In this document: piece by piece, positions 50,317 through 58,180 of the stretch | Position numbering within the stretch: position 1 is the stretch's first letter | Layout: each line of letters begins with the position of its first letter | Assembly: GCA_049291875.1 (NCBI GenBank) | Contig: JBATQE010000027.1 | Location: 1-58,180 of the forward strand | Origin: CTSOIL-112 sp049291875 | GTDB taxonomy: Bacteria; Pseudomonadota; Gammaproteobacteria; Burkholderiales; Burkholderiaceae | Direction of reading: 5' to 3' | Length of the DNA stretch: 58,180 nucleotides | The notes under the pieces: model-generated | The model's input: the letters and a program-made list of their open reading frames with translations, nothing else | Told to the model about the DNA's origin: nothing | The model's database searches: none | Position numbers and translations under genes: made by a program

Positions 50317-52665
50317 CTAAGGATTTTTGGAAATGGGGGAAATTTTGGGTAGCTGCGGTCGGTAGCGCAAAATGCGCAGTGAGTTGCCCACCACGATCAT
50401 GGATGAGGCGAGCATACCGAGGGTGGCGATGATCGGCGTGACCATGCCCAATGCGGCCAATGGGATGGCTATGACGTTGTACAGCACTGACCAGAGCAGG
50501 TTTTCTTTGATGAGCGTTTGCGTGCGGCGTGCGATCATGTGTGCGGCGTAGACGTCGTTCAGATCGCTGGATTGCACCACCATGTCGGCTTGGATTTGCG
50601 CGAGTGAGGCGCCTTGTCCCATGGCGATGGCGACGTCGGCTTGTTGCAATACGGGTGCGTCGTTCAGGCCGTCGCCGGTCATGGCAATGCGGTAGCCTTG
50701 CTTTTGTCGTGCGGTGACCCAGTTGAGTTTGTCTTGCGGTTGGGCGTTGGCAATGACGTTTTGCTCGGGCAGCCCGACACTGTGGGCGAACCCTTGCACC
50801 ACGTCGGTTTTATCACCGCTGATCAGGGTGATGTCGGCGGTTTTGTGCAGCTCGCGGATCAGTTCGGCTGCGCCCGCACGGGTGCGATCGGACAGGGCGA
50901 ACCATGCCAATGCGTGCCATTGGCCATCCGCGCTTTGCTCGCTGAGGACGGCGATGCTGTTGCCTTGTTCGATGGTGGGCGTTGAGTTGGCGTTGAGGTC
51001 GTGTTTGGGTGTGTCATTTTCAAGGGCGAACGAGGGTTTGCCAATGCGGTAGTGGGTTTGATGGAGGCTGCCCTGCACGCCTTGGCCGACGATCAGTTCC
51101 ATCGCGGTGACGTCGTTCATGCGCTCGGGTGCGTTGCGCTCTTGTAGCGCTTTGCGCAACGCCAGCGCGATCGGGTGACGCGATGCGGCTTCCAGCGTGG
51201 CGGCGATTTGCAACACCTGCGTTTCGCCCAATTGTCGGGCGTGTGCGGCCTCAGTCAGGTGGATTTGGTTGAGCGTTTGTACATCTTCGGTCAGTGTGCC
51301 GGTTTTATCAAAGACGTATTGATTGACTTTAGCCAATTTTTCGATGGCTTCAGGCTGAATGACGAGTACGTGGCGCTCGGCCAGCGCGCTTTGCGCGGCG
51401 GTCATCACGGTGGGCACCGCCAGTGCCAAAGCGCATGGGCAGGTAATGATCAATACCGCCACGACGATTTCAACCACACGATCGGGGTCGTGCAAGCCCC
51501 AGTACACTGCGGTCAACGCACTGACGATCAGCAGACCGTAGAGGAACACGCGCGCGGCTTTCTCAGCCAATAGTGCCAAGGCGGGTTTGTGCAAGGCGGC
51601 TTTGTGCGCCAGTCGTTCAATCGCGGCCAGCTCGCTCGATTCGCCCGACTGACGGATGCGGGCGTAGATGCCTTGCTCAATATTCATCGAGCCGGCGAGT
51701 AGGGTGTCGCCGACGCGTTTGGTGATCGGCACACTCTCGCCGGTGAGTAGGGCTTGCGAGCACGCGGTTTGGCCTTCGATCAGCTCGGCGTCGTGCGGTA
51801 CCACTTCACCCGAGGCGATGAAAATCACGTCGCCGGTTTTGAGCTCTTCGGCGGGAATCAGGTCGGTGTTTTTTTGCGCGGGGTAGTCCTGCACCCGTTC
51901 GGCAAACAGCCGTTGGTGTTGCAACACGTTGTTCAAATACAAGCCCGCTTTAGACAGCGCGCGATTTTGAATGTAGCGCACGGTCAACAACAGACCGACG
52001 AACATGGTCACCGAGTCAAAGTACAAGTGTCCTTGACCTCGTAGTACGGCAATCGTACTGCTGATGAAGGCAACCAAAATCGCGATCACCACCGGCGTAT
52101 CCATACCGATTTTTTTCAGACGCCATTCGGCCCACGCGCCACGAAAAATCGGGATTGCGCAGTAAAATACCGACGGTATTGTCAATAACAAATTCGACCA
52201 GCGCATCAGCGCGTCGGCGCTCATGTCCATATCGGTGTGCTGGAAGTAATACGGATACATGAACATCATGCTTTGCATCATCAAAAACAGCGCGACCAAC
52301 ATCCGGAACAACTCGCGTCGTTGATTTTTTTTCTCCGCCTCACCCATCGCATTGGCCGCTTCGGCGTAGGCGTGGTAACCGAGCTTTTCGATGCGCTCAA
52401 TGACCTGTTCGACGCTGGTGCGCGCAGGGTCAATTTGCAAAAACGCACGGCGCAAGGTGTAGTTCGCAGTCGGATTGACTACACCCTCGGCGCCTTGTAA
52501 ATCGCGTTCGATCAAATCGGTACAGGCGACGCAGGCGATGCCGCCCAGACGCAGTTGGACGTCGGTGAGTTTGCTCAAAGCGCCGGTTTTTTGTGCACTT
52601 GAGTGCGTCTCTGAGGTGGGGGTAGGTGATGACATGGCAAATCCAAAGACACAAGGCTCACTCAT
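50317..52665 (-). CDS. ccoI: Copper-translocating P1B-type ATPase CcoI/FixI
   Basis: Inner-membrane Cu+-exporting ATPase that supplies copper to cbb3 oxidase, 782 residues. A heavy-metal-associated domain carries Cys45 and Cys48 (GGIACVACTDL). The A-domain has LLTGESVPITK, the membrane copper site CPCALALAVP near 410, the phosphorylation site DKTGTLTE near 452 and the hinge TGDGLNDAPVL. Eight membrane helices are expected. Start ATG 52665 with TGAGG upstream; ATG 52635 (MSSPTPTS) is an alternative. The cluster with ccoS supports CcoI rather than the detoxifying CopA. Confidence 0.95.
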   Translation of the reverse strand: MSEPCVFGFAMSSPTPTSETHSSAQKTGALSKLTDVQLRLGGIACVACTDLIERDLQGAEGVVNPTANYTLRRAFLQIDPARTSVEQVIERIEKLGYHAYAEAANAMGEAEKKNQRRELFRMLVALFLMMQSMMFMYPYYFQHTDMDMSADALMRWSNLLLTIPSVFYCAIPIFRGAWAEWRLKKIGMDTPVVIAILVAFISSTIAVLRGQGHLYFDSVTMFVGLLLTVRYIQNRALSKAGLYLNNVLQHQRLFAERVQDYPAQKNTDLIPAEELKTGDVIFIASGEVVPHDAELIEGQTACSQALLTGESVPITKRVGDTLLAGSMNIEQGIYARIRQSGESSELAAIERLAHKAALHKPALALLAEKAARVFLYGLLIVSALTAVYWGLHDPDRVVEIVVAVLIITCPCALALAVPTVMTAAQSALAERHVLVIQPEAIEKLAKVNQYVFDKTGTLTEDVQTLNQIHLTEAAHARQLGETQVLQIAATLEAASRHPIALALRKALQERNAPERMNDVTAMELIVGQGVQGSLHQTHYRIGKPSFALENDTPKHDLNANSTPTIEQGNSIAVLSEQSADGQWHALAWFALSDRTRAGAAELIRELHKTADITLISGDKTDVVQGFAHSVGLPEQNVIANAQPQDKLNWVTARQKQGYRIAMTGDGLNDAPVLQQADVAIAMGQGASLAQIQADMVVQSSDLNDVYAAHMIARRTQTLIKENLLWSVLYNVIAIPLAALGMVTPIIATLGMLASSMIVVGNSLRILRYRPQLPKISPISKNP

Positions 52666-52751
52666 TAAGCCTCATTGGGTTATGAATATCTCTATTTTAA
52701 GGGAAAAGCGCCGGTGAGGCGGCAATGATTGCCGCCACCTCTTGGTTTGTG

Positions 52752-54338
52752 TCAAATAACGTTCAATTGAGCCATCATGCCCAGTGACTCATGTTCCAAA
52801 ATATGGCAGTGAAACATGCGTATCCCTTTGTGGTGTTGCACGGTTTTAATCCGAATTTGCTCATTAGGACGCAAATTCACCGTGTCTTTGAAGGATTTAT
52901 AGACGGCAGTTTCGGTTTTTCCATTGAGGGTGCGATCCAGTAGGATGAATTGTGTGCCGTGTAAGTGGAATGGGTGATCCATATGGGAGTTATTAGTAAT
53001 TGTCCATTCTTCTACCGCACCCACTTGGCTGGTCAGATCCATGCGTTTCATGTCAAAAACTTGATCGTTCACCAAAAACATACCATTCATCATCTTCTGC
53101 GCATGGTTCATCGACGCACCCCCTGAACCATGCATAGTTCCATGATTCATACCCTGCATATTACCCCCCATTGAGGACATCATGGCACTCATGGGTTTTT
53201 CGCTGAAGCTGACTCGCTTGCGTGCTACCGGAGCGCCTAAGTCAGGTATGCTGCGCAGTTGTGTTGGAAGTGCGATTTCATTCGCTTGGATCGATATGTT
53301 TGCCAAAATCGAAGTTTCGGCTTGATAAGCCACCATCATTTTTTGACGGTCATATGGCAGGTTATTCAATGGATAGGTGCCGCTTTTTTGAGCGCGAACG
53401 ATGATTTCATAGCGTTCGGCGGGTGCGATCAACAGCGATGAGACCGCTGGCGCGGGTTTTTCTAATAAGCCACCATCTGTACCCACCACAATCAGCTCGC
53501 AGTTAGGAATGGCGAGATTCAGATAACGCGCACTGCATGCGTTCCAAATACGGATGCGTTCTGTACCGTTGAGTTGAATCTGTGGCTGTCTTTGTCCATT
53601 GAGCAGGACAAACTGACCTTCACGACCATTCATCCAATCCATCATATCGTTTTCAGGGATTTGGGCGTTGCTATCCAAGCGTAAATCTGAAAACAGCCAG
53701 TGTTGCTCGGGCCGTTGCGTCAGTGGATCATCTTTTGCACGAACTATCAACGATCCGGCCAAACCACGGAAGGCTTGCTCGGCGGCCAGCTCATGCGCAT
53801 GCGTGTGATACCAATATGTCCCTGCCGAGCCAATCGGTAGGGTAAATTGATAGGTGTGGCTTTGCCCCGGCAGTACGGGATCGTGCGGATTGCCGTCTTG
53901 TTCAGGGGTTACGGGCAAACCATGCCAATGGATGGTGGTCGGTTGAGATAACTGATTTTTAAAATGAATTTGTATGGTATCGCCCTCATATACCGCAATC
54001 TGTGGTCCGGGTATTTGATCGTTATAAGTCCAAAATCGAGTTGGCTTTCCTGCAACCAGTTCGATCGAAGTTTCCTTCGCCGTTAAATAAGCTTTAAAGG
54101 TGTTGGCCTCGGTGGATTCATTTTTCAATAAGGGCAATGCGGCTAAAGGCAAACCAGCAGGGAGTGCGGTAACCGGCAATAAATCCGTGTTTGCTGTCAT
54201 TGGGGTCATAGCTCCCATATTATGACCCGCGCCATGTGTGGTTGATGGTTCGGGTGATCCGAATACTTTATTGCAAGCAGATAATACGGCGAGCGTGCTG
54301 GCCGATAAGCCCCACGCCAAAAAAGTGCGTCGATTCAT
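52752..54338 (-). CDS. Multicopper oxidase (CueO/CopA type) with Tat signal
   Basis: Periplasmic three-domain cupredoxin oxidase, 528 residues. The start NRRTFLAWGLSAS is a twin-arginine signal, followed by an LSAC lipobox-like end. Copper ligands are complete: HWHGLPV (about 137), WYHTHAHELAAEQ (about 178), HMDHPFHLHG (about 457) and MFHCHILEHESLGMM (about 510). A Met/His-rich insert (MSAMMSSMGG, then MQGMNHGTMHGSGG) around 385-425 resembles the regulatory Cu-binding loop of CueO. Likely oxidises Cu+ to Cu2+ for copper tolerance. Upstream and co-directional is a small Cys/His protein. Confidence 0.95.
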   Translation of the reverse strand: MNRRTFLAWGLSASTLAVLSACNKVFGSPEPSTTHGAGHNMGAMTPMTANTDLLPVTALPAGLPLAALPLLKNESTEANTFKAYLTAKETSIELVAGKPTRFWTYNDQIPGPQIAVYEGDTIQIHFKNQLSQPTTIHWHGLPVTPEQDGNPHDPVLPGQSHTYQFTLPIGSAGTYWYHTHAHELAAEQAFRGLAGSLIVRAKDDPLTQRPEQHWLFSDLRLDSNAQIPENDMMDWMNGREGQFVLLNGQRQPQIQLNGTERIRIWNACSARYLNLAIPNCELIVVGTDGGLLEKPAPAVSSLLIAPAERYEIIVRAQKSGTYPLNNLPYDRQKMMVAYQAETSILANISIQANEIALPTQLRSIPDLGAPVARKRVSFSEKPMSAMMSSMGGNMQGMNHGTMHGSGGASMNHAQKMMNGMFLVNDQVFDMKRMDLTSQVGAVEEWTITNNSHMDHPFHLHGTQFILLDRTLNGKTETAVYKSFKDTVNLRPNEQIRIKTVQHHKGIRMFHCHILEHESLGMMAQLNVI

Positions 54339-54422
54339 TCAAAACTCCTGATAATGGATATGAACCACTGGAGCTGTGTACACAAATACACGATACGCCA
54401 ATGGACCTAATAAGAAGAGAAT

Positions 54423-54803
54423 TTAAACGCGCTTGGGTGGCGGGGGTGTTGGCGCTAAATGCCATGAGGGAATCGCAACATCCACGGAGGGAGGAAAGCG
54501 TACAGGGAAAAAGAGTTGGCTTGCCAGCTCAAATTTAGGCGGGATAACGCCTACGCAATGCAGCGCACAGACTGCTTGACAGAGAGCTTTGGACGGTGAG
54601 TAAGCGGATGAATTATCGTCGCAATGGGTGTGGTCTACCTGTGCTGCAGGGTGCGCAACATGGCTCGCATGTACCACCGCTGTATACGAATGTTGATCCT
54701 TGATTACGGTCTGCGGTTGAATATTCGCCCATGCCATCACCACAACGATCAGCAGACAGAGCGTTATCCAGAGTTGGCGAAGAGAAAGGATGGGTATATT
54801 CAT
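54423..54803 (-). CDS. Small exported Cys/His-containing protein, possible copper-resistance accessory
   Basis: I do not recognise a defined family for this 126-residue product. It has an N-terminal hydrophobic helix (about 11-27, WITLCLLIVVVMAWANI) that may be a signal anchor, then a His-rich part (HASHVAHPA, VDHTHCDD), a Cys cluster in ALCQAVCALHCVG and a Pro-rich end (APTPPPPKRV). It lies 84 nt upstream of the multicopper oxidase on the same strand, and similar DUF2946-like proteins occur in copper operons. A role in binding periplasmic copper is an inference from composition and position. Confidence 0.6.
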   Translation of the reverse strand: MNIPILSLRQLWITLCLLIVVVMAWANIQPQTVIKDQHSYTAVVHASHVAHPAAQVDHTHCDDNSSAYSPSKALCQAVCALHCVGVIPPKFELASQLFFPVRFPPSVDVAIPSWHLAPTPPPPKRV

Positions 54804-54864
54804 AGGCAGATTGTATCAGAGGCGAATGAATGAATTGTGTAGTGATAGGGTTGGTTCAGTGATG

Positions 54865-55662
54865 TTATGGTTTTTCGGTATGATGGATCAGGTAGTTTGA
54901 TAGGCCGACAAACTGCGCCACCGACAGCTCCTCGGCACGAGCCGTCGGCGCGATGCCGCAGGCTTCGAGTTGGGATTGCGTGACCATCTCGCTCAATGTG
55001 TTGCGTAGCATTTTGCGCCGTTGGCTGAAGGCTTGCGCCACCAGTTTGGATAAATGCGCTTCGTCGCGAGCCAATAATTGCTCGGGTTTGCGCGGGTACA
55101 TGCGGACGACGGCGGAGGTGACTTTGGGCGCGGGGATAAAGGCATGCGGCGGTACGTCAAACAGATGCTCCATTTCGTAGCGGTATTGCAGCATCACCGA
55201 CAGACGACCATAGGCTTTTTCCGATGGCGCGGCGACCATGCGCTCGATCACCTCTTTTTGCAGCATGAATACCTGCACGTCGATGTGTGGCGCGAATTCC
55301 GCCAGATGAAACAGCAGCGGGCTGGAGATGTTGTACGGCAGATTGCCCACGACTTTGCGTTGGGTTTTACCCGTCGCATCTATGTTGAGAAAATCAAATT
55401 CGAGTGCGTCGGCGCTGTGAATGGTTAGGCGTTCAGCGGAAAACCGCTTTTGCAGACGTGCGACCAAATCGCGATCCAACTCCACTACGTGCATGTGCGT
55501 GAGGCGTTCGAGCAAGGGCTCGGTCAATGCGGCCAAGCCCGGGCCGATTTCAATCAGGCAGTCTTGATCCGACGGGGCAATGGCGCGAACGATGTTGGCG
55601 ATGACGTTTTGGTCTTGCAAAAAATTTTGGCCGAAGCGTTTGCGGGCGATGTGTGTGCTCAT
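54865..55662 (-). CDS. ksgA: 16S rRNA (adenine1518/1519-N6,N6)-dimethyltransferase
   Basis: Dimethylates two adenosines near the 3' end of 16S rRNA during 30S maturation. It is 265 residues from the ATG at 55660-55662, which overlaps the pdxA stop (ATGA). SAM-binding motif I is LIEIGPGLAALTEPLL, motif IV NLPYNISSPLLFHLAE, and the N terminus ARKRFGQNFLQDQNV is characteristic. Longer in-frame starts lie inside pdxA. The order surA-pdxA-ksgA is conserved in proteobacteria. Confidence 0.98.
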   Translation of the reverse strand: MSTHIARKRFGQNFLQDQNVIANIVRAIAPSDQDCLIEIGPGLAALTEPLLERLTHMHVVELDRDLVARLQKRFSAERLTIHSADALEFDFLNIDATGKTQRKVVGNLPYNISSPLLFHLAEFAPHIDVQVFMLQKEVIERMVAAPSEKAYGRLSVMLQYRYEMEHLFDVPPHAFIPAPKVTSAVVRMYPRKPEQLLARDEAHLSKLVAQAFSQRRKMLRNTLSEMVTQSQLEACGIAPTARAEELSVAQFVGLSNYLIHHTEKP

Positions 55663-56753
55663 GAGTGGTGTGTATTTTCTATTTCTACATGGGTTTGCGG
55701 GTGGTACACGGCGCGTACTGCGGTTTCGGCGCAATGAATCGCGGCGCTCATGCTGCCCGCATCCACTGCGCCGCTCTGTGCGCGATCCAGTGCGGTGCCG
55801 TGATCGACCGAGGTGCGGATGAAGGGCAAACCGAGCGTGATGTTCACGCCGTGGCCGAAGGTGGCGTATTTCAGTACCGGCAGACCTTGATCGTGGTACA
55901 TCGCCAAAACCGCATCGGCATTTTGCAAATAATGCGGTTGGAACAGGGTATCGGCAGGGTATGGGCCTTGCACATTCAAACCACGCGACTGCGCGGCCAA
56001 AATCGCCGGCGTGATCACGTCGATTTCTTCACGCCCCATGTGGCCGCCTTCGCCCGCGTGCGGGTTCAGGCCGGTCACCAAAATACGCGGTTGCGCGATG
56101 CCAAATTTGTTTTGTAAATCCTGCGCCAGAATGTCGATGGTGCGGCTCAAGCCGTCCATTGTGATGTGTGCAGACACCTGCGCCAGTGGCAGATGTGTGG
56201 TTGCCAGCGCAACGCGCAGCGGATTTTCGATGTCAGCGCGACCATCGGCGAGCATCATCACGACGCGCTCGGTTTGGCTGTGTTCGGCCAAATACTCGGT
56301 GTGGCCGGTGAAGGCAATACCGGCCTCGTTGATGATGCCTTTGTGTACCGGCGCGGTGACCATAGCGCTGAAGACGTTGTTTTTCAAGCCGTGCAGTGCG
56401 ATGTCCAAGGTATTGAGCACATAGGTGGCGTTGGCAACGTTCAGCTCGCCCAAATTCACCGGCGAAAACAGCGGGCAATGCCACACCACCAGCGTTTGCT
56501 GGCGCTCATCGGAGATCATGTCATCCAAACGCTGGATTTCGGTCGAGGGTATCAGATGCACGCCCAGATTGAAGCGCCGCGCAATCTCGCGTAGGTGAAA
56601 CAGATCGCCGATGAGTACGACCGTCGGCTCGGCGGACAGTTCGCTGGCATGGCTGATTTGCCATTGTTTGAGTGCCAACAGGCTGATCAGCGGGCCGATG
56701 CCGGCTGGCTCGCCGGTGGTTACTGCGATGGGAGGCGGATTGAAGAGGTTCAT
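55659..56753 (-). CDS. pdxA: 4-hydroxythreonine-4-phosphate dehydrogenase
   Basis: NAD-dependent enzyme of pyridoxal phosphate biosynthesis, 364 residues. It starts PPIAVTTGEPAGIGPLISL; the metal and phosphate ligands lie in GHTEYLAEHS and HPHAG-like GLNPHAGEGGHMGREE. The C-terminal YHDQGLPVLKY and GLPFIRTSVDHGTALD are the family signatures. It is coupled to ksgA by a 4-nt overlap. A terminator separates it from the surA-type gene upstream. Confidence 0.97.
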   Translation of the reverse strand: MNLFNPPPIAVTTGEPAGIGPLISLLALKQWQISHASELSAEPTVVLIGDLFHLREIARRFNLGVHLIPSTEIQRLDDMISDERQQTLVVWHCPLFSPVNLGELNVANATYVLNTLDIALHGLKNNVFSAMVTAPVHKGIINEAGIAFTGHTEYLAEHSQTERVVMMLADGRADIENPLRVALATTHLPLAQVSAHITMDGLSRTIDILAQDLQNKFGIAQPRILVTGLNPHAGEGGHMGREEIDVITPAILAAQSRGLNVQGPYPADTLFQPHYLQNADAVLAMYHDQGLPVLKYATFGHGVNITLGLPFIRTSVDHGTALDRAQSGAVDAGSMSAAIHCAETAVRAVYHPQTHVEIENTHHS

Positions 56754-56806
56754 TGGACTATTTTAACATTGCCACTGCGGGTTGTCTGTAATCCTTGTGA
56801 TGAGGC

Positions 56807-56837
56807 ATAAAAAACCGCACAGATGCACTGTGCGGTT
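56807..56837 (-). terminator. Terminator of the surA-type gene
   Basis: Ten-bp stem AACCGCACAG / CTGTGCGGTT; on the minus strand it is followed by TTTTTT. It lies between surA and pdxA, so pdxA-ksgA probably have a separate promoter. Confidence 0.85.
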
Positions 56838-56885
56838 GTACGGTTTGCTCGCTATTCGCTCAAAGGGTTGAGCAATGCGGCCAAA

Positions 56886-57863
56886 TTAGTTTTTGATTTC
56901 AACCAATGAGGCTTTGCTGTCGTCCAACTCTTTGTAGAACGCGGCCATGGCGTCTTTTTGACGTTGTGCCAGCAAAGCGTCTTTCGCCCATGCTTTTTTA
57001 TCTTCGGCGCTCGGCGCGATGGTGGTGCGTTGCGCGACTTTGAAGATGTGATAGCCGTTGGCGGTTTTCACCGGTTCGCTGATTTTGTTGGCCTCAATGC
57101 TGTTGACCACTTTCAAAACGGCCGGATCAGCGCTTTGGTCTTTGAGGAAGATATACGGTACAGCACCGCCGTTTTGCGCGGTTTGTTTGTTGTCCGATAC
57201 TTCGCGTGCCACGGCAGCGAAATCTTCACCTTTATCCAAGCGTGCTTTGACGGCTTTGGCCTTTTTCAACGCGGCTGCGTTGGTGCCTTGGATGTAAATG
57301 TGTTGGGTCACGGCGACTTCTTGCGGTGACATCGGGCCGTCAGCAATCGCGCTGACGCGGGCGACTTCATCGTCAATTTCTTTGGCAGTCGGTTGCTTGA
57401 CTTTGCTCAACACCTGTTTGTCGATCATTTCGGTGATGGACAACTCATTGTTCACATCGCGTGTGAGCGTGTCCCATGCGCCGGAGCCGCCCACTTTTTT
57501 CACGTGCTGTTGGAATTGATCCATGCTCATGCCGTTGCCTTGAGCCATTGCGTTCAATGCTTCGTCCACTTTGGCTTGGCTCACGGTCACGCGCGAGCTT
57601 TTGGCTTTGTTCAGCAACAAGCGCTCGTTGATCAATTCGTCGCGTGAATATTCGGCCAACTGTGTGTCAGACACTTTTTGACCGGCGCGTTTGGCCACTT
57701 CGGTGTTGATCTTGATACGTTCATTCAGTTCGGATTGTGAAATGGGTTCACCGGCCACCACAGCCACGACTTTACCCGTGCCGACTTGGGCAAAGGATAC
57801 GGCCGGAGCGATAGCGCCTGTCAGCAAGGCGGTGAGTAATGCGAATTTAATGCGTTTGTTCAT
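56886..57863 (-). CDS. surA: SurA-type periplasmic peptidyl-prolyl isomerase / outer-membrane protein chaperone
   Basis: Exported 325-residue chaperone. The Sec signal ends APAVSFAQ. A SurA N-terminal domain follows (VVAVVAGEPISQSELNERI, DELINERLLL). A single parvulin domain spans about 175-285 (VTQHIYIQG, GEDFAAVAREVSDNKQTAQNGGAV, PVKTANGYHIFKV). E. coli SurA has two parvulin domains and 428 residues, so this is a one-domain variant. The ATG at 57861-57863 is preferred because AAGGA lies at good spacing; the ATG at 57867 abuts it. The position upstream of pdxA supports SurA. Confidence 0.9.
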   Translation of the reverse strand: MNKRIKFALLTALLTGAIAPAVSFAQVGTGKVVAVVAGEPISQSELNERIKINTEVAKRAGQKVSDTQLAEYSRDELINERLLLNKAKSSRVTVSQAKVDEALNAMAQGNGMSMDQFQQHVKKVGGSGAWDTLTRDVNNELSITEMIDKQVLSKVKQPTAKEIDDEVARVSAIADGPMSPQEVAVTQHIYIQGTNAAALKKAKAVKARLDKGEDFAAVAREVSDNKQTAQNGGAVPYIFLKDQSADPAVLKVVNSIEANKISEPVKTANGYHIFKVAQRTTIAPSAEDKKAWAKDALLAQRQKDAMAAFYKELDDSKASLVEIKN

Positions 57864-58180
57864 AATCATCCTTTTTCAAATCAATGGGTAAAACCAAGTG
57901 GCGTTAGTTAAGGAAGCACGGAATAACCCCTACCGTCTGCGCTGGTTGATTGGCGTGATGAGTAACGAGGCGTGGCGCGCAGTCTATGGTCATTCCCTAG
58001 ACAAGCGTCACAACAAAGTTAATCACACGCCAATCGCCAGCCCTTCGGGTTCTGGCAAAAAGCACCCAGAACTTTGTTGCAGAATAGGGGCTGTCGCAAC
58101 ATCGTATGATGAATAACTACGACCCCTATCCTGCGCCGCGTTCTGAATGTTTTTTGCTCAGAACGCAGACTGGTTTGGGT
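57864..58180. other. Structured non-coding region upstream of surA
   Basis: No convincing gene on either strand up to the window edge; lptD, the usual neighbour, is not here. It carries nested inverted repeats. GCTGG..GATTGGCGTG (57941-57957) pairs with CACGCCAATC..CCAGC (58026-58041). CAACAAAGTT (58011-58020) pairs with AACTTTGTTG (58070-58079). A UUCG-loop hairpin lies at 58036-58056. The sequence GGGGCTGTCGCAAC (58087-58100) recalls IS or MITE ends. Could be a mobile repeat or a structured RNA. Confidence 0.45.

Noticed and set aside
57898..58116. Plus-strand frame beginning MALVKEARNNPYRLRW upstream of surA
   Set aside because: It runs through the inverted repeats, with no ribosome site or known domain; more likely a translation of a structured repeat.

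Overview
The window is a chromosomal segment of about 50% GC from a Gram-negative bacterium, most likely a betaproteobacterium. I base this on protein character (rplM-rpsI followed at a distance by argC and erpA, a ccoNOQP-ccoG-ccoH oxidase cluster, surA-pdxA-ksgA, and an H1-like Lys/Ala/Pro protein). I cannot name a genus. Almost everything is a recognisable metabolic or housekeeping gene; mobile DNA is limited to the end of an IS3-family element at the left edge and a family of intergenic palindromic repeats.

Layout. 1-240: 3' end of an IS3-family insertion sequence. 500-8552: valS (minus), a small secreted basic protein, a SulP anion permease, a DsbC-like lipoprotein (minus), tRNA-Arg(CCG), the H1-like gene and a DUF167 protein. 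8575-12129: an OsmC-like protein, a probable small RNA, rplM-rpsI, argC and erpA. 12409-18196: cbb3 cytochrome oxidase (ccoN, O, Q, P) with assembly genes ccoG and ccoH. 18265-28462: a MocR-type regulator divergent from a polyamine gene set laid out like the Pseudomonas spu operon (puuD, puuA, spuC, potF, potG, potH, potI). 28545-30632: tandem repeats around sstT. 30753-33456: glutathione-dependent formaldehyde oxidation (frmA, gfa, fghA). 33522-38641, all minus: dcuA, then yjiA, yjiX and a CstA/BtsT-type carbon-starvation transporter. 39005-41894: puuC and puuB, completing the gamma-glutamyl polyamine pathway. 42045-43865: a GDSL autotransporter interrupted by a stop codon. 44060-49737: Dabb, DUF2804 and MFS genes, a pseudouridine synthase, and an old-yellow-enzyme gene divergent from its probable HxlR regulator. 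49772-54803, all minus: yjbR-like, ccoS, ccoI, a multicopper oxidase and a small Cys/His protein. 54865-57863, all minus: ksgA, pdxA and a SurA-type chaperone. 57864-58180: structured DNA without a recognisable gene.

How the parts fit. The two polyamine loci together would import putrescine/spermidine (PotFGHI), glutamylate it (PuuA), oxidise it (PuuB, PuuC) and release GABA (PuuD), with SpuC offering a transamination route. CcoI and CcoS, 32 kb from ccoNOQP, supply copper to the same oxidase, and the adjacent multicopper oxidase suggests a copper-handling neighbourhood.

Most interesting signals. (1) The H1-like gene ends on a correctly phased A-AAA-AAG slippery heptamer, followed after 8 nt by a foldable stem; the -1 frame continues for 45 codons into a tail ending in a WPFP motif. 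This is a candidate programmed -1 frameshift. (2) A TATAAT promoter and tandem terminators upstream of rplM delimit a probable small RNA of about 85 nt. (3) An autotransporter esterase has TAG exactly at the predicted signal-peptide cleavage point. (4) Repeated motifs lie in front of the polyamine genes. (5) An 83-bp repeat is amplified five times in tandem.
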